Shown: positions 44,152 through 54,179 of the stretch, piece by piece
Layout: each line of letters opens with the position of its first letter
Numbering within the stretch: the first letter of the stretch is position 1
Source: Diploptera punctata
Taxonomy: Eukaryota > Arthropoda > Insecta > Blattodea > Blaberidae
Length of the DNA stretch: 64,000 bases
NCBI GenBank assembly: GCA_030220185.1
Contig: JASPKZ010004955.1
Location: 1,178,001-1,242,000, forward strand
Reading direction: 5' to 3'
Made by a program: the position numbers and the translations under genes
Notes under the pieces: generated by a model
What the model was told of the DNA's origin: nothing
Databases searched by the model: none
The model's input: the letters and a program-made list of their open reading frames with translations, nothing else

Positions 44152-44757
44152 GTAGGTTTAAAATCAAGAAACTTAAATTTTATACCTTTAACCTGAAATC
44201 AAAACTAATAAACTTTGAAGTGTATTTTTACAGTTATATATAATAATAATTTCATTTTGAGATTAGAATTAAATTGTAAGTTGTTAAAGTTGTATTAAAC
44301 AACACTAAGAAACTGAGACTACAAAAGCTAAATGAGTAAACCTTGACAGAAAATCAGACTCCATAGTTGTAATGGAAGTAATTGAAATCAAAAGACCTGA
44401 CCCTCCAGGTCGGACTGACAACCCCACACCATAAAAACTATTATGTGTATAAGTCCAAAAAAATATGCCGTACGGAAACCTCAGGAAAATTTAAGAGTGA
44501 AAAGAAAGAGAGAACTGTGTGGGCATCAATTGTCGGTGTCTGTGGTCAAACTCTGAGTCGTTATGCCAAAGGAGAAGAAGAAGAAACTGGGATTAATATA
44601 TGTAGAAAATATAATAATTAGAAAAAACTGGGGCTAGAAGTCAATATCAATAAATCTAATTATGTGGTTACAATTTTAAAATAAAAATTATGATAGGAAA
44701 TAACACAGTGAGGTATTTACAACAAAGAATTGAATTCATTATCCACAGAATTGATAA
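44152..44757. other. Unassigned intron sequence
   Basis: A 79-codon open frame at 44382-44621 has no motif. No repeat boundaries recognised. Confidence 0.35.
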
Positions 44758-44912
44758 TGACCAATCACATTTCAATGAATTTTGTTTTACAACCAATGAC
44801 AGTCGTGTTTCACCTCGCTATTTATCAAATTCTGTTTACCAAAATAAAGAAAGCTCCTCCTTTTTTAATATTCTGAACAGGTCAGAGCATTATTTTGCAG
44901 TGACTGACTCTC
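44758..44912. repeat. Dispersed repeat R1, copy 2
   Basis: Matches 35805-35962 with about one difference per 8-10 bases and a small insertion. Starts tgaccaatcacatttcaatg. Confidence 0.8.
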
Positions 44913-45065
44913 CAACAAATATGTTGAATATAGCAAATAATGAACAGATTCCTTCGAACAACAAATTTGATAATTGTGTTTTCAATAATTGTGTTTTTAA
45001 ATAATGATTTTACTGAGTTGTTTCCTAAAAAATAAATTAATAACCTATAATGTTGGTTATAATAT

Positions 45066-45390
45066 AGGGTCATTCCATGTCAAGTGACCAAATCACCTTT
45101 TTGGTACCACCTTGGATCTTGATGAAATTTGGTGTTAGTGTTGAACAAAGCTTCAAGTGTTGTTGTGCAAAATCTAAGTTTCACTAGTAGTATAGAGGGA
45201 GCGCCAGAACCTCCTGAAAAAAGGTCAGCAGTGCAATGCAACCATATGCATGCATAGACTGTGAAGTTTCAAGTGCTACTGTTCTGAAACCATAGAAGGT
45301 AGCATCTTGAAAAATTGCAACCAGGGACAACTTTTTGTTCTCTACATGAAGGTTGCAGTTCCAATTACTTATTTTAGGAATTCTCACTAT
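45066..45390. repeat. Possible DNA transposon end (unclassified)
   Basis: Begins tagggtcattccatgtcaag, a terminus-like motif I associate with dispersed arthropod repeats. No partner terminus was found in the window. Confidence 0.3.
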
Positions 45391-45449
45391 GAGGTATATT
45401 CATTAAGGTAGAATTTTTTATCACTCACCTCATATTGTTATTCTTATTT

Positions 45450-45498
45450 GACTATAAACTAGTTTCGGAACATAGTTTCTGTTCCATCTTCAGTATCC
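45450..45498 (-). ncRNA. Hammerhead-like core, P1 left arm
   Basis: On the minus strand: CTGAAGA, T, stem II GGAACA-gaaacta-TGTTCC, GAAA, a 4-bp stem III (ACTA/TAGT) with loop GTTTA, then C. The proximal stem I pair is an A-A mismatch, so cleavage is doubtful. Confidence 0.5.
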
Positions 45499-45790
45499 TC
45501 ACGACCATTGTTCTGTCGTCTTGAAGAGCTGTCCTTCGCTCCTTCCATTGGCTGACTGAAAAACCTCGAAACCAGGTCATTCTCACCAGGAATTTCAAAG
45601 TTCATCAATTTCTTCTTTTTGCTCTTTTGAATGTAGATCTCTTCCCAAACAGCAAGTTCTTTTGAAGATCTACATTCAAAAGAGCGAAAGAATAAATTAA
45701 TGAACTTTGAAATTCCCGGTGAGAAAAGCCTGGTTTCGAGGTTTTTCAGTCTGCCAATAGCTCTTCAAGATGACAGAACAACGATCGTGA

Positions 45791-45839
45791 CGATACTGAG
45801 GATGGAACAGAAACTATGTTCCGAAATTAGTTTATAGTC
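45791..45839 (+). ncRNA. Hammerhead-like core, P1 right arm
   Basis: CTGAGGA (45796-45802), the same stem II as the left arm, GAAA, stem III ATTA/TAGT with one G-U pair, ending GTC at 45839. Stem I is weak. Confidence 0.5.
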
Positions 45840-46429
45840 AAATAAGAACAATATGAGGTGGTGACAAAAAATTCTACCTTAATAAGTTGCAGTTCCAATG
45901 TTTATAACACTTTACTTTTATTGCTTTTATCTCACAAAGTTGATCAAATAATCCATCACATCAATTTGAGGCTGATTTTTTCATGCTTATAACTTCCCGA
46001 AACAAGACATTCTGTAAACTTATGCTTATAACTTTGAAACTAAACGTTCTACAAACTTATGCTTTGGTAAGCTAACTAAACCCATTTACTGATTTTAAGC
46101 TGCCAAAGTATCAGCTATCAAGCTCACTTTGTTGCTATTCAATATGAGGTTCAAATTTTATGTGTCATTATGTGAATTTTCAAACCCAAATAGCAAAACA
46201 CCTTTTGCTCCAATCAAGTTATTTTTTGTTACCATTGGAAAGAGCAGAATTTTTTCTTTTATAGTCATATTATTTCACTTTTGAGACTCATCATTTAAGG
46301 CCAGATAAATTACTTTGAAAATTGCATTTATTCAATTACATGATATACATATACGACTATACAAACAATCTGCAGGAAGTTGATTGTCAGTCATACTGGA
46401 ATTACCATACTTTTGATTTTGACCAGCCT

Positions 46430-46612
46430 CATGGGCTAGTGCTCAGCATTTCTGGCTACTGTTCATGAGGTCCTGGGTTCGATTTCCAGCTAAACCATAA
46501 GAATAATTCCTGTGGTTGCCCATGGTCTGGAATTAGATTAAGTTTAGGTTAAGAACTCTGCTGGCACTTCATTATCATTTATCATCCATTATATCATCGG
46601 GGTAACATAACT
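46430..46612 (+). mobile_element. tRNA-derived SINE (family 3), copy 1
   Basis: The head has box A-like TGGGCTAGTGC (46444-46454) and box B GGTTCGATTTC (46487-46497). The body has tctggaattagattaag and ends near aacataactccgcccga. It lies within PLE-derived sequence. A related fragment is at 61085-61250. Confidence 0.75.
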
Positions 46613-46760
46613 CCGCCCGATACTTACCATCCTGAAACACACAGAATATTAAAAAAAGTTGTTTAACAATTTTTTTTTGTTTGTAAACTGCTGAAGACAG
46701 GGCAACAGCCTTGAAACATATGTTCAACAAAACTATCATATGAGGTAAGAATGTTAAAAA
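46613..46760 (+). mobile_element. PLE 3' fragment with hammerhead-like core
   Basis: Starts with the connector (ACTTACCATCCTGAA, encoding a TYHPE-type block), jumps to the 3' end with CTGAAGA (46691-46697), stem II AGGGC/GCCTT-like, GAAA (46713-46716) and catatgttc, then the boundary atatgaggtaag (46738-46749). Confidence 0.65.
46688..46726 (+). ncRNA. Hammerhead-like core
   Basis: CTGAAGA at 46691, a C in place of the extra T, stem II GGGC-aaca-GCCTT (imperfect), GAAA, and stem III ACATATGTT ending in TTC. Partly degenerate. Confidence 0.4.
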
Positions 46761-46860
46761 AATACAAACTCAATTATTGTTTAACAAATTCAATATTATA
46801 TTGACACCGATAAACAAAGATAAATTAAAATCTTTCATATCTCTCGCCATAACTAGTCTT

Positions 46861-46912
46861 CTAAGTAGATCACAATTTCAAGGCCATTGTGGCCCCATCC
46901 TCAGTACCATCT
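46861..46912 (-). ncRNA. Hammerhead-like core with paired stem I
   Basis: Minus strand: GTA, CTGAGGA (complement of 46898-46904), T, stem II GGGGCC-acaat-GGCCTT with two G-U pairs, GAAA (46879-46876), a 2-bp stem III with loop TGTG, ATC, then TAC pairing with GTA in stem I. It is among the best-formed copies, with the one at 55961-56003. Confidence 0.55.
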
Positions 46913-47022
46913 TGACAACTGATGTTATTAATAATTAAATGAATCGTGATTTTTTCTTACCTCATACATCTATGTTTCTTTAAACACAGCACTGCAGTAT
47001 CGGCGACCCTTTGTCGTCATCG

Positions 47023-47385
47023 TCAGCTGTTTTCACGACTGTCAATTTTTTCTCCTTTTTGCCGGTAATTATCTAGACTGCCATCTGGTGTTCTTTTGAA
47101 GGAATTCCTCTTCAAACTGCCATCTGGTGTTGTTTTGAATGAATCATTTCCTAAACTGCTATCTGTTGTATTTTTGAAGAACTTTGTAATCAAGCTTGGT
47201 TCTTCCGGAATTTCGAAGTTCATAGTTCTAGTATGGTTTTTTTGAATATATATTTTTTCCCAAACTGTTAAATCCAAAGGTTTTGATAGATGTTTTAAAA
47301 GTTTTGCTTCTTTTTTAATCCTATGATGCTCTAATAAACTATGTGCTGCTATAGCTGATTTTTCAATTTCTCCATTCAGAAACAT
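47023..47385 (-). CDS. PLE C-terminal ORF, left palindrome arm
   Basis: 120 open codons: a Met plus the region after GIY-YIG. It has EKSAIAAH, LTVWEKIYIQKN and MNFEIPEEPSLITKFF, then three imperfect repeats of TPDGSL-type (TTDSSLGNDSF, TTPDGSLKRNSF, TPDGSLDNYRQ). The GIY-YIG part itself is missing. Confidence 0.7.
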   Translation of the reverse strand: MFLNGEIEKSAIAAHSLLEHHRIKKEAKLLKHLSKPLDLTVWEKIYIQKNHTRTMNFEIPEEPSLITKFFKNTTDSSLGNDSFKTTPDGSLKRNSFKRTPDGSLDNYRQKGEKIDSRENS

Positions 47386-47743
47386 GAAGAATGGAGAAAT
47401 TGAAAAATCAGCTATAGCAGCACATAGTTTATTAGAGCATCATAGGATTAAAAAAGAAGCAAAACTTTTAAAACATCTATCAAAACCTTTGGATTTAACA
47501 GTTTGGGAAAAAATATATATTCAAAAAAACCATACTAGAACTATGAACTTCGAAATTCCGGAAGAACCAAGCTTGATTACAAAGTTCTTCAAAAATACAA
47601 CAGATAGCAGTTTAGGAAATGATTCATTCAAAACAACACCAGATGGCAGTTTGAAGAGGAATTCCTTCAAAAGAACACCAGATGGCAGTCTAGATAATTA
47701 CCGGCAAAAAGGAGAAAAAATTGACAGTCGTGAAAACAGCTGA
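47384..47743 (+). CDS. PLE C-terminal ORF, right palindrome arm
   Basis: 119 codons from NGEIEKSAI onward, identical in sequence to the left arm ORF. The annotated Met precedes the homologous sequence by chance, in the spacer. Confidence 0.7.
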   Translation: MKNGEIEKSAIAAHSLLEHHRIKKEAKLLKHLSKPLDLTVWEKIYIQKNHTRTMNFEIPEEPSLITKFFKNTTDSSLGNDSFKTTPDGSLKRNSFKRTPDGSLDNYRQKGEKIDSRENS

Positions 47744-47839
47744 CGATGACGACAAAGGGTCGCCGATACTGCAGTGCTGTGTTTAAAGAAACATAGATGT
47801 ATGAGGTAAGAAAAAATCACGATTCATTTAATTATTATT

Positions 47840-48425
47840 AATTGAACCTCATAATGTTAAAAATTCCCAAATTTAATATATAAATAAAACTGATGTTATG
47901 TCGATCGGAAGGACCACATCTTCTTCCCTCTGTTGATGGACCGATAAACCTCCGGATCAAGTCAGAATCTGAAGGAATTTTGAAGTTCATAAGTTTTTCT
48001 TTCTTGTTTTTCTGAATGTAGATTCTTTCCCAAACTGTCAGTTCCTTTTGTTTTTCTATTTGTTTAATTAGACTAGCTTTTTATTCAATTAGATGTTTTT
48101 CGGACCAAGCATGAGCAGCTACTGCTGACTTTTCCACTTCACCATTTTTGACATTTCTAAGATGTTCATTCACCCTTGTTTTCAAATTTCTTTTTGTTTT
48201 TTCCTATGTAAATTTTGTCACAGTCCCTACATTTGATCTGATAAATTCCTAATTTTTCTTCAATTTTTTCATTTTTATTGGTTTTAATTATCCTATTTAG
48301 GCTGTATTTGTTCTTTGGCGCCAATCTTACATTAAACTTTTTGAAATTTTTTTTTAAACTCGTGGTGTTTCAATGGATGGTAGGTGAATTTCTTGAATTT
48401 TATTATATTTATCCATATAATAATA
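47840..48425 (-). mobile_element. PLE GIY-YIG fragment, degenerate
   Basis: Minus strand: connector near 48400, LGIYQIKCRDCDKIYIGK (about 48250-48200) with GIY and YIG both visible, a frameshift, NGEVEKSAVAAHAWSEKHL-like (about 48150-48095), LTVWERIYIQKNKK (about 48040-48000), and an end reaching the acctcat boundary at 47845. Confidence 0.75.
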
Positions 48426-48824
48426 ATAATAATAATAAGGGATTATTTCATTTTAATATATATCTTTAACATTTTCTTTTCAATACAAGAAACATCAGTT
48501 AAAATATCATTAAAATGAATAAAAAATTCATATTAGGCTATATGAAGGGGCTTATGCCACAAAAATCTAAAATTTTACAGGAGGAAGGATCAGTATTTGT
48601 CAAATGCTTTGACATCTGTGAGCAACATTTTATTGCATTTAATATGTTATTCTACTATTTTTCATAAAAGTACTGAATGAATTTGAATTATTCTCGAAAC
48701 AGAATTTAGTTTTATATCTCGAAATTATTAAAGATCTACTTAATCCATGCTTAATATTTTGAACTTCAAAATATATGAATTAAGTATTTTAAACTCAGTG
48801 GCATACGATAATCATAGCAGTTTA
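48426..48824. other. Unassigned AT-rich sequence
   Basis: A short (AAT)n run at 48418-48438. No ORF or repeat boundary recognised. Confidence 0.35.
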
Positions 48825-49200
48825 TTCTGACATTTCTAAGAAATGGAGAAATAGAAAAATCTGCAATAGCTGCACATGCATGGTCAGAAAAACACAGAAT
48901 TGAAACTAAAGTCAAATTACTAAAATAGTTAGAAAATCTAAGGAACTCACAATTTGGAAGAAAATTTACATCTGCAAGAATAAAAGGAAAACCATGAATT
49001 TTGAAATTCCTGGAGAAAAAAAAAATGATTTGGAAGTTCATCGGTCAGCCAGCAGAGGGAGCAGAATCAACTTACAGGATGGACAACTGCAAAAAGACAG
49101 TTGGAAGCATCGACAATGGCATGCAAAAGCGATGAAACAGGTCTGCATAAAAATCAAGAAATATTAGGCGAGTCAAAATAACAAACTCATTAATAATTGC
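48825..49200 (+). mobile_element. PLE C-terminal fragment
   Basis: Starts RNGEIEKSAIAAHAWSEKH (48838-48894) and continues in broken frames (LTIWKKIYICKNKRKTMNFEIP-like to about 49010). It is closest to the second half of PLE-A (5878-6230), sharing the SAIAAH-WSEKH and ICKNK readings and the downstream SRGSRINLQ-type segment. Confidence 0.75.
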
Positions 49201-49792
49201 TAGATTTTATTTGCAACAAACTCTCCTTTCAGAATAGTTGAGCATAAGGAATTTGAGAAACTGTGCACCAGGTTATAAATCTCCTTCTTGTCATGATATT
49301 GATGATAAATTGTTGTAAATTGTTTACATTAAAGAGTAAGAACTCAGTGCTGTGGGATTGAAAGATGAGACTGTGTGTATGGTAATTGATGGCTAGTCTA
49401 AGATCCAAAAATGTGTCAATTATTTGTGTTTGTGTGATTAAATGAGGTAAAGTTTTTGTAGTGGACTTTATTGATACTTCTGGGCACCCTCACACTAGTA
49501 ACTACTTAAAAACATTTCCTGTGAGTGCTATAATAGATACAGAACAGAAATTCAAAAGTAAAGAGCATAGCTTTGTTACAGATAATGCAGTTAATATGGT
49601 TGAAATGAGAAGTGAATTTGTTTAAGAAGACAACATAAATGTGTTTACATATTGGTGTTCTACTCACTTTTTAAATCTGTTGGCAAAAGGTTTTTTCCTA
49701 AAGAGAAACAACAAAACACATTGTGCAAATGATCAAATACTTCTAGAATGATCTACCTAAAGTATGGTATGAAGCTGAGTAATAATATTGTA

Positions 49793-50339
49793 CGGGCCGC
49801 ATGCAAATACATTAGTCTCTGGTGAGCTGAGTTTTCCATGAGCACGTGCAAAGTTCGAATTAGTGAGTCGCTGACTGGTCTTGCATGAAAGTAGTTTTTT
49901 TCGTAATATTGGCAAGAAATTAGCCAGAATTCCCAGCGATAAAACCACTTCCTTTATTTTTGTCTGCTAGAGGAACACATTTACACTTGCGTCCCGCAAA
50001 TAAAACAGTATACGACGACGTCTGTATCGCACGATATTACGCCGATTCTTCTGTTCTTCCAGTTGAATTCTTTGGTAGACTCTATCAAATTCCTCTTCTC
50101 CGCATATACCAAAAACATGATCGAAGTCTTCAAGGTCCGACATCTTGGATAAAGCAGCAAGGTTTCAGAGTACATCGGTTCCCATTGTGTTGCTCACAAA
50201 GTCACCTTGCCAGGTAGCTTAGGAATTTCGACAATTATTATTGCATGAACAGACTTTTAAGTATGCAAAAATGTCTTTGGATGCAACTTTCTCAGCAGAG
50301 AACGACTTTTACGGTTTAATGTGTTCATAGATACGACCC
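49793..50339. mobile_element. TIR element family M, copy 1 (in hAT)
   Basis: TA at 49791-49792 and 50340-50341. The termini cgggccgcatgcaaatacat and (complement of right end) gggtcgtatctatgaacaca are imperfect inverted repeats of about 24 bp. The interior matches 54520-55114 over its length and is open in more than one frame on both strands, including a 64-codon minus frame (50175-49981). It is either a MITE or a deleted autonomous transposon. Confidence 0.75.
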
Positions 50340-50680
50340 TACCTCAAGAAGTGTGATGGAACACAATGTGTGACAGTTAAAATCTTATTTGAAAATTGAT
50401 CAAAACTTGTAAATATTTGTGAAGATCTCTGAGATGACATTGACAGAAATATTAAGAAGAAAGTATTAAATATGCCTGTGAAAAGAAATGCAGAAGATTT
50501 ATTCCATACCTGGATACCTATAGCTGTAGCTCTTGATGATATCCAAAGTAACAATTGTACTGTTGCAAATTGTGTATTTTATGAGTTGATAATAAAACTT
50601 TATAGGAATTAACACTGTGAGGCATATATTACATTTAAGAAAAAAATATCACCTCACCTCATACTTTGTCTTCCATCGAC

Positions 50681-50716
50681 AGATTTCAGAACTTAATTGG
50701 TTCTATTTTCAGTATC
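50681..50716 (-). ncRNA. Degenerate hammerhead-like core, P3 left arm
   Basis: The catalytic box reads CTGAAAA (complement of 50706-50712), so the invariant G is lost. GAAA and stem II (GAAC/GTTC) are visible. Presumed inactive. Confidence 0.4.
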
Positions 50717-50736
50717 TTCACAACTGACAAAACAAT

Positions 50737-50775
50737 AGTTCTGAAGATAGAACCAATTAGGTTCTGAAACTGGTC
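50737..50775 (+). ncRNA. Hammerhead-like core, P3 right arm
   Basis: CTGAAGA (50741-50747), T, a perfect 6-bp stem II AGAACC-aatta-GGTTCT, GAAA (50766-50769), then CTGGTC with at most a 2-bp stem III. Confidence 0.5.
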
Positions 50776-51370
50776 TAGATAGAAGACGGATTATGGGGTG
50801 AGGCGATACAATTTTTTTTCTTGAATTTTCTAGATGATTAATTAAAAATTGTTGGTCATGCTGATGTTATTAACAAACACAATTATAGATGAGACCTACC
50901 TCTAACTGATGCCCATTTTGTTACGTTTTTGAGTCCCTCTGTGTTAGTAGCAAAGGAAGAATGTAACAAATTGTGCCTAACAGAAATAAAGAAAGGACTT
51001 AAATTAATACAAGACAATTTTGAATCTCAGATGTGTAATATGGTTTTAAACTTTCAAGCTAACCTTTTCAGGGACACTATTAACCCTGGCTTTGTTAACA
51101 GTGTGTGTGATTATGACTTGTGAAAATATTTTTTTTAATAGCTGTCAATGAAATAAAACAGGTGGAAAAAGATGTAATTTTTCAATTTGTGGCAGCAAAT
51201 GCATCATCAGGAGGACTTGAAAGAATTGTTTCTACTTTTGGCACAGTCCATTTACGACTTTAAAATATGTTAGGAACAGAAAAAGCTTTCAGATTGGTAT
51301 TTCTAGTGAAACAAACAGTTAAACACAGAATAGCACGTTCAAGCTTGTATAGTGAGTGAGAGTGTGCATG

Positions 51371-51669
51371 CGTGCTTGCATGCCATTCTAATAACATAGT
51401 CACAGAGTATAAAAATGTATTTTTTATGTATTATATATTAAAAAATATGTAATATACTGAATATAAAATATCAGATTTGAAAAAATCCCATTTAATTTTA
51501 AAAAATCAGTTTTAAATGAATCAGATATATTGGATTAAAAAAAAATTAAATCTACCAATCCTGGTTAGAAAACAAAATATGAGATGAAGTATATATGTTT
51601 TATTGAAGCTCTTAAGGTTATTATTAAAAATGATAGAATGAGATTATAGTAATTTTAATGTTTTAGCAG
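51371..51669. other. AT-rich intron sequence before exon C
   Basis: No repeat recognised. It ends in the acceptor ttaatgttttagcag. Confidence 0.4.
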
Positions 51670-51949
51670 GTGTGGATCAGACATGAAGAATAAACGTGGG
51701 GTCGGTGCACAGGTGACAGAAACAGTATTCTCAACAGAAGTGCATTCAGTTGTGCGACACCAACGTGCTTCCGGCATAAGTCCGCCACTTGTGACGGGCG
51801 GAGAGGTGGTAGTGTTTGATGATATTGGGGAGGAAGAATGGCGGAATAATGTAAATGCTGCAACAACAGCTGCCACTACGGGTCTTTCCTCCACCGGCAC
51901 TTCTCCCAGCCCTCCTGCATACCACCGCACTGCCACCGATTTCTTTAAG
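51670..51949 (+). CDS. Host gene, internal exon C
   Basis: Acceptor ttttagcag ends at 51669; donor AAG|GTAGTT starts at 51950. The frame enters with one base (phase 2, matching exon B) and ends on a complete codon (phase 0, matching exon D). The 93 complete codons begin CGSDMKNKRGVGAQVTETVF and include STEVHSVVRHQRASGISPPL and GEVVVFDDIGEEEWRNNV, then an Ala/Thr/Ser/Pro-rich end and ATDFFK. Base composition is clearly richer in G+C than the flanks. The opposite strand also has long open frames, but they lack splice-site and phase support. Confidence 0.78.
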
Positions 51950-52240
51950 GTAGTTATTTCATAATATATGCATGTGTCATCATTTGATGAATCCATCAGG
52001 TTGTATCTCTTTGTAGACATCGAAACAATTCCTACTGGCAAGAAGGAGGAGACCAGTAGTGGGGGCTGCCATCTGAACTCCTGGTCAAACTGTGTACTGA
52101 TTAGCATTTCCTTCAATCTTCATAGAACTGTTCTACTGCTGTAACTCGGTCCCCATAGCCTTATTCATTCCAAAACAGGTTGCACTGCATGAAGGTCGAA
52201 CCGAATATTTAAAATATCTAAATCCGTATTAAATATAAAT
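51950..52240. other. Unassigned intron sequence
   Basis: No motif recognised. Immediately left of the SINE at 52252. Confidence 0.35.
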
Positions 52241-52251
52241 AATTTGGGTTT

Positions 52252-52575
52252 CCATCCATAGTAATTCTGCCTGAGGATAGGTCTTTCATTGCAATCATAG
52301 CATTATCATGCTTTGCTTTGCAGCTTTACTAGGGATTTATAGGTGTGGTAGCTTCCCTTGCTTTCCACACCGGGGAAGGATGATGTTAATGATAAAGATG
52401 ATGATGACCGGATGATTTTCAGGGACCTTTGGGCACTAAGCATCCTGACATTTGTCTTACAGATGAGGAAAAACCCCAAAAGAAACCTCACCCAGGAACC
52501 TGTCCTGACTGGGAATCGAACCTGGGCCCGCTGCATGACAAGGTAGCACGCTACCTTGAGACCACAGCGGTGGAC
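52252..52575 (-). mobile_element. tRNA-derived SINE (family 2), copy 2, with 11-bp target duplication
   Basis: Same layout as 36965-37318. On the minus strand the head at 52575-52500 has box A TGGTCTCAAGGTAGCG and box B GGTTCGATTCC, and the end is gaattactatggatgg. Perfect direct repeats aatttgggttt at 52241-52251 and 52576-52586 delimit it. It lies in the intron between exons C and D. Confidence 0.9.
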
Positions 52576-52599
52576 AATTTGGGTTTATTAACTAATAAA

Positions 52600-53480
52600 T
52601 AAAGTCGTGAAATCTCACCTCATAAACTCTGCGATCTTCAAGCACAGAACTGGAGTTCAAGAAGCATCAGCTATCTGTATGCCTGTTGAATTTTGATCCA
52701 CACCTAGATCTTCAAAGCTACCATCTGGTGTTGATTTGATGAACTTTGAGATCAAATCTTGCTCGCCTGGAATTTCAAAATTCATGGATCTAAATTTGTT
52801 ATTTTCCCAAACTGTCAAATCCAGGGTTTTTTCTATATGTTTCAAAAGTTTAGCTTCTTTTTCAATCTTATGATTCTCTAGTAAATTATGAGTTATTGCT
52901 GATTTCTGAATTTCTCCATTTGTAATATTTCTAAAGTGTCCTTTTTTGCAAGTGTCTATTTTTTTTTCCTATATATACTTTATTACAATCTTTGCAACTA
53001 ATTTGATAAATTCCAGATTTTTATTATCTGGGGTATTAACTTTCTTATAAGTTAATAGTAGATTACCCAGGCTAAATTTATTGATCAGTGCTAATGTGAT
53101 ATTGAGTTCCTTGAACATTTTTTTTAAATTTGTTTTGTGTTTCTGGATGGTAAGTAATTTTTTTAAATTGTTTTTCTTTCTTGGGATGAGATTGTAGGGT
53201 GATGTATTCATTTAATCTTTCTTGTTGTCTGAATTTCTTTAATTTATTTATCATCTCATTTCCAAAGCCATTTAACTAGCTATGTTTAAAATATGATCGT
53301 ATTATTTCTTAAAATCATCTCCATTTAATGTAACTTTTATTGAAATATATCTTAAGTTGTAGAAAATTGCATGTTTATGTGCAATATGATTGAAACCTGT
53401 GAAGATTTTGTGTATTAAGTATATTTTCTGTAATTATTGAATTAGATTCTTTGTTGCTGTTAATGCCTGATTATTTACAG
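52600..53480 (-). mobile_element. PLE GIY-YIG fragment (degenerate)
   Basis: Minus strand: RT-end trace near 53440, connector and INKFSLGNLLLTYKKVNTPD (about 53091-53030), an eroded GIY block (LEFIKLVAKIVIKYI, with a frameshift), ITNGEIQKSAI (about 52930-52900), LDLTVWE and SMNFEIPGEQDLISKFI (about 52793-52735). The 3' end has a strongly altered ribozyme-like stretch and the ATGAGGT boundary at 52616-52622. Confidence 0.8.
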
Positions 53481-53660
53481 GAATGAATAAAACTAATAAA
53501 AACTCAAACAACAAAAGAAAGCCAAGAAAAAGTTCTAGAAGAAGAAAAAACAAATGTTATGCTTTTTTTTTTGAAAATACAATAGGAAGTAACATTATGC
53601 GATTTTAATTAATAAATAAGTTTGGTCTGTATTATTCTTACCTCATATAGTTGTTACTAT

Positions 53661-53702
53661 TAGACATATGTTTCAAGGCATGTTTGCCCCATCTTCAGTT
53701 GG
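53661..53702 (-). ncRNA. Hammerhead-like core, P4 left arm
   Basis: Minus strand: CTGAAGA (complement of 53692-53698), T, stem II GGGGCA-aaca-TGCCTT with two G-U pairs, GAAA (53674-53671), stem III ACATATGT, then C. The first stem I pair (A-U) forms, but the stem is otherwise weak. Confidence 0.5.
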
Positions 53703-54128
53703 TACAGACTGATTTTTCGCAAGTTGTCGGCCCTAGATCTCGACTCCTGCTCCCTCTTTCTGTGGTCCAAAGAACTTGCTAATTAGGTTCCTCTCCTCGG
53801 GAATTCCAAAATTCATAATTCTCTCCTTGCTCTTCTGTATGTAGATTTTTTCCTATATGGTGAGTTTGTTTTTTCTGTTTTAAGAATTTTGTGTTTACAT
53901 TTATTTTGTGTTTTTCTGTCCAAACATGACACAAAATTATTAAAACAGTTAGAAAAAACAAACAAATTCACCATATGGGAAAAAATCTACATACAAAAGA
54001 ACAAGGAGAGAATTATGAATTTTGAAATTCCTGGGGAGAGGAACCTAATTATCAAGTTTTTTGGACCACAGAAAGAGGGAGCAGGAGTCGAGATCCAGGG
54101 CCGACAACTTGGGGAAAATCAGTCTGTA

Positions 54129-54168
54129 GCATCTGAAGATGGGGTAAACATGCCTTGAAACATATGTC
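54129..54168 (+). ncRNA. Hammerhead-like core, P4 right arm
   Basis: CTGAAGA (54133-54139), T, stem II GGGGTA-aaca-TGCCTT, GAAA (54157-54160), stem III and GTC ending at 54168. Confidence 0.5.
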
Positions 54169-54179
54169 CCCTGATGTGG

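Larger units (their letters stand above)
45385..45892. repeat. PLE 3'-end palindrome P1
   Basis: Two PLE 3' fragments head to head: a minus-strand arm 45402-45650 and a plus-strand arm 45663-45883. Both encode the family's LAVWEEIYIQKS and MNFEIPGE blocks and then a hammerhead-like core. The outer ends are the ATGAGGT-type boundary. The arms are clearly homologous but have substitutions and indels, and the left arm is somewhat longer. Confidence 0.85.
46927..47838. repeat. Near-perfect PLE palindrome P2
   Basis: Inverted repeat with arms of about 450 bp (46927-47379 and 47391-47838) and a spacer of about 11 bp. Each arm encodes the same 119 residues starting NGEIEKSAIAAHSLLEHHRI and ending EKIDSRENS, read outward from the centre. 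The outer ends are the ATGAGGT boundary (acctcat at 46959-46965; atgaggt at 47801-47807). The arms translate identically along their whole length, unlike the other, eroded PLE palindromes here. It could be a very young inverted insertion or an assembly foldback. Confidence 0.92.
50637..50822. repeat. PLE 3'-end palindrome P3
   Basis: Short palindrome with arms 50637-50715 and 50738-50822, consisting almost only of the ribozyme-like core and the boundary (cacctcacctcatac at left, complement at right). It is inserted in the hAT sequence. Confidence 0.8.
49300..51370 (+). mobile_element. hAT-type transposase pseudogene, twice interrupted
   Basis: Blocks in order: VDFIDTSGHPHTSNYL (about 49463-49510), FVTDNAVNMVEMRSEF (about 49573-49620, the catalytic-domain VTDNA motif), YWCSTHFLNLLAKGFF (about 49650-49700). 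An unrelated TIR element (49793-50339) interrupts, then a DPIAVALD-like helix region (50500-50560) and a PLE palindrome (50637-50822), then FESQMCNMVLNFQANLF, and finally ASSGGLERIVSTFGTVH, LGTEKAFRLVFLVKQ (51208-51320), the hAT C-terminal dimerisation region. Frames are broken throughout. I could not define terminal repeats. Confidence 0.85.
53583..54170. repeat. PLE 3'-end palindrome P4
   Basis: Tail-out arms: minus strand about 53930-53641, plus strand about 53935-54168. Both read KLLKQLEK-type, TIWEKIYIQKN-type and MNFEIPGERNLI blocks, then GAGVE..GRQLGE, and a hammerhead-like core. The arms meet near 53930 and differ by about 5-10 percent plus small indels. The left flank shows a ggaagtaacattatgcg boundary variant at 53585-53601. 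Confidence 0.85.

Noticed and set aside
46985..47790. Hammerhead-like cores in the arms of palindrome P2
   Set aside because: CTGACGA is present, but the second box reads GATA and no allowed cleavage base follows stem III.
51655..52116. 153- and 67-codon minus-strand frames over exon C
   Set aside because: The plus strand has splice sites and phase agreement with neighbouring exons. The minus frames are shadows of a GC-rich exon.
52600..52680. Additional hammerhead-like core at the end of the minus-strand PLE
   Set aside because: It reads CTGATGC and the GAAA and stem II relations are lost, so it is too degenerate to list as a ribozyme.
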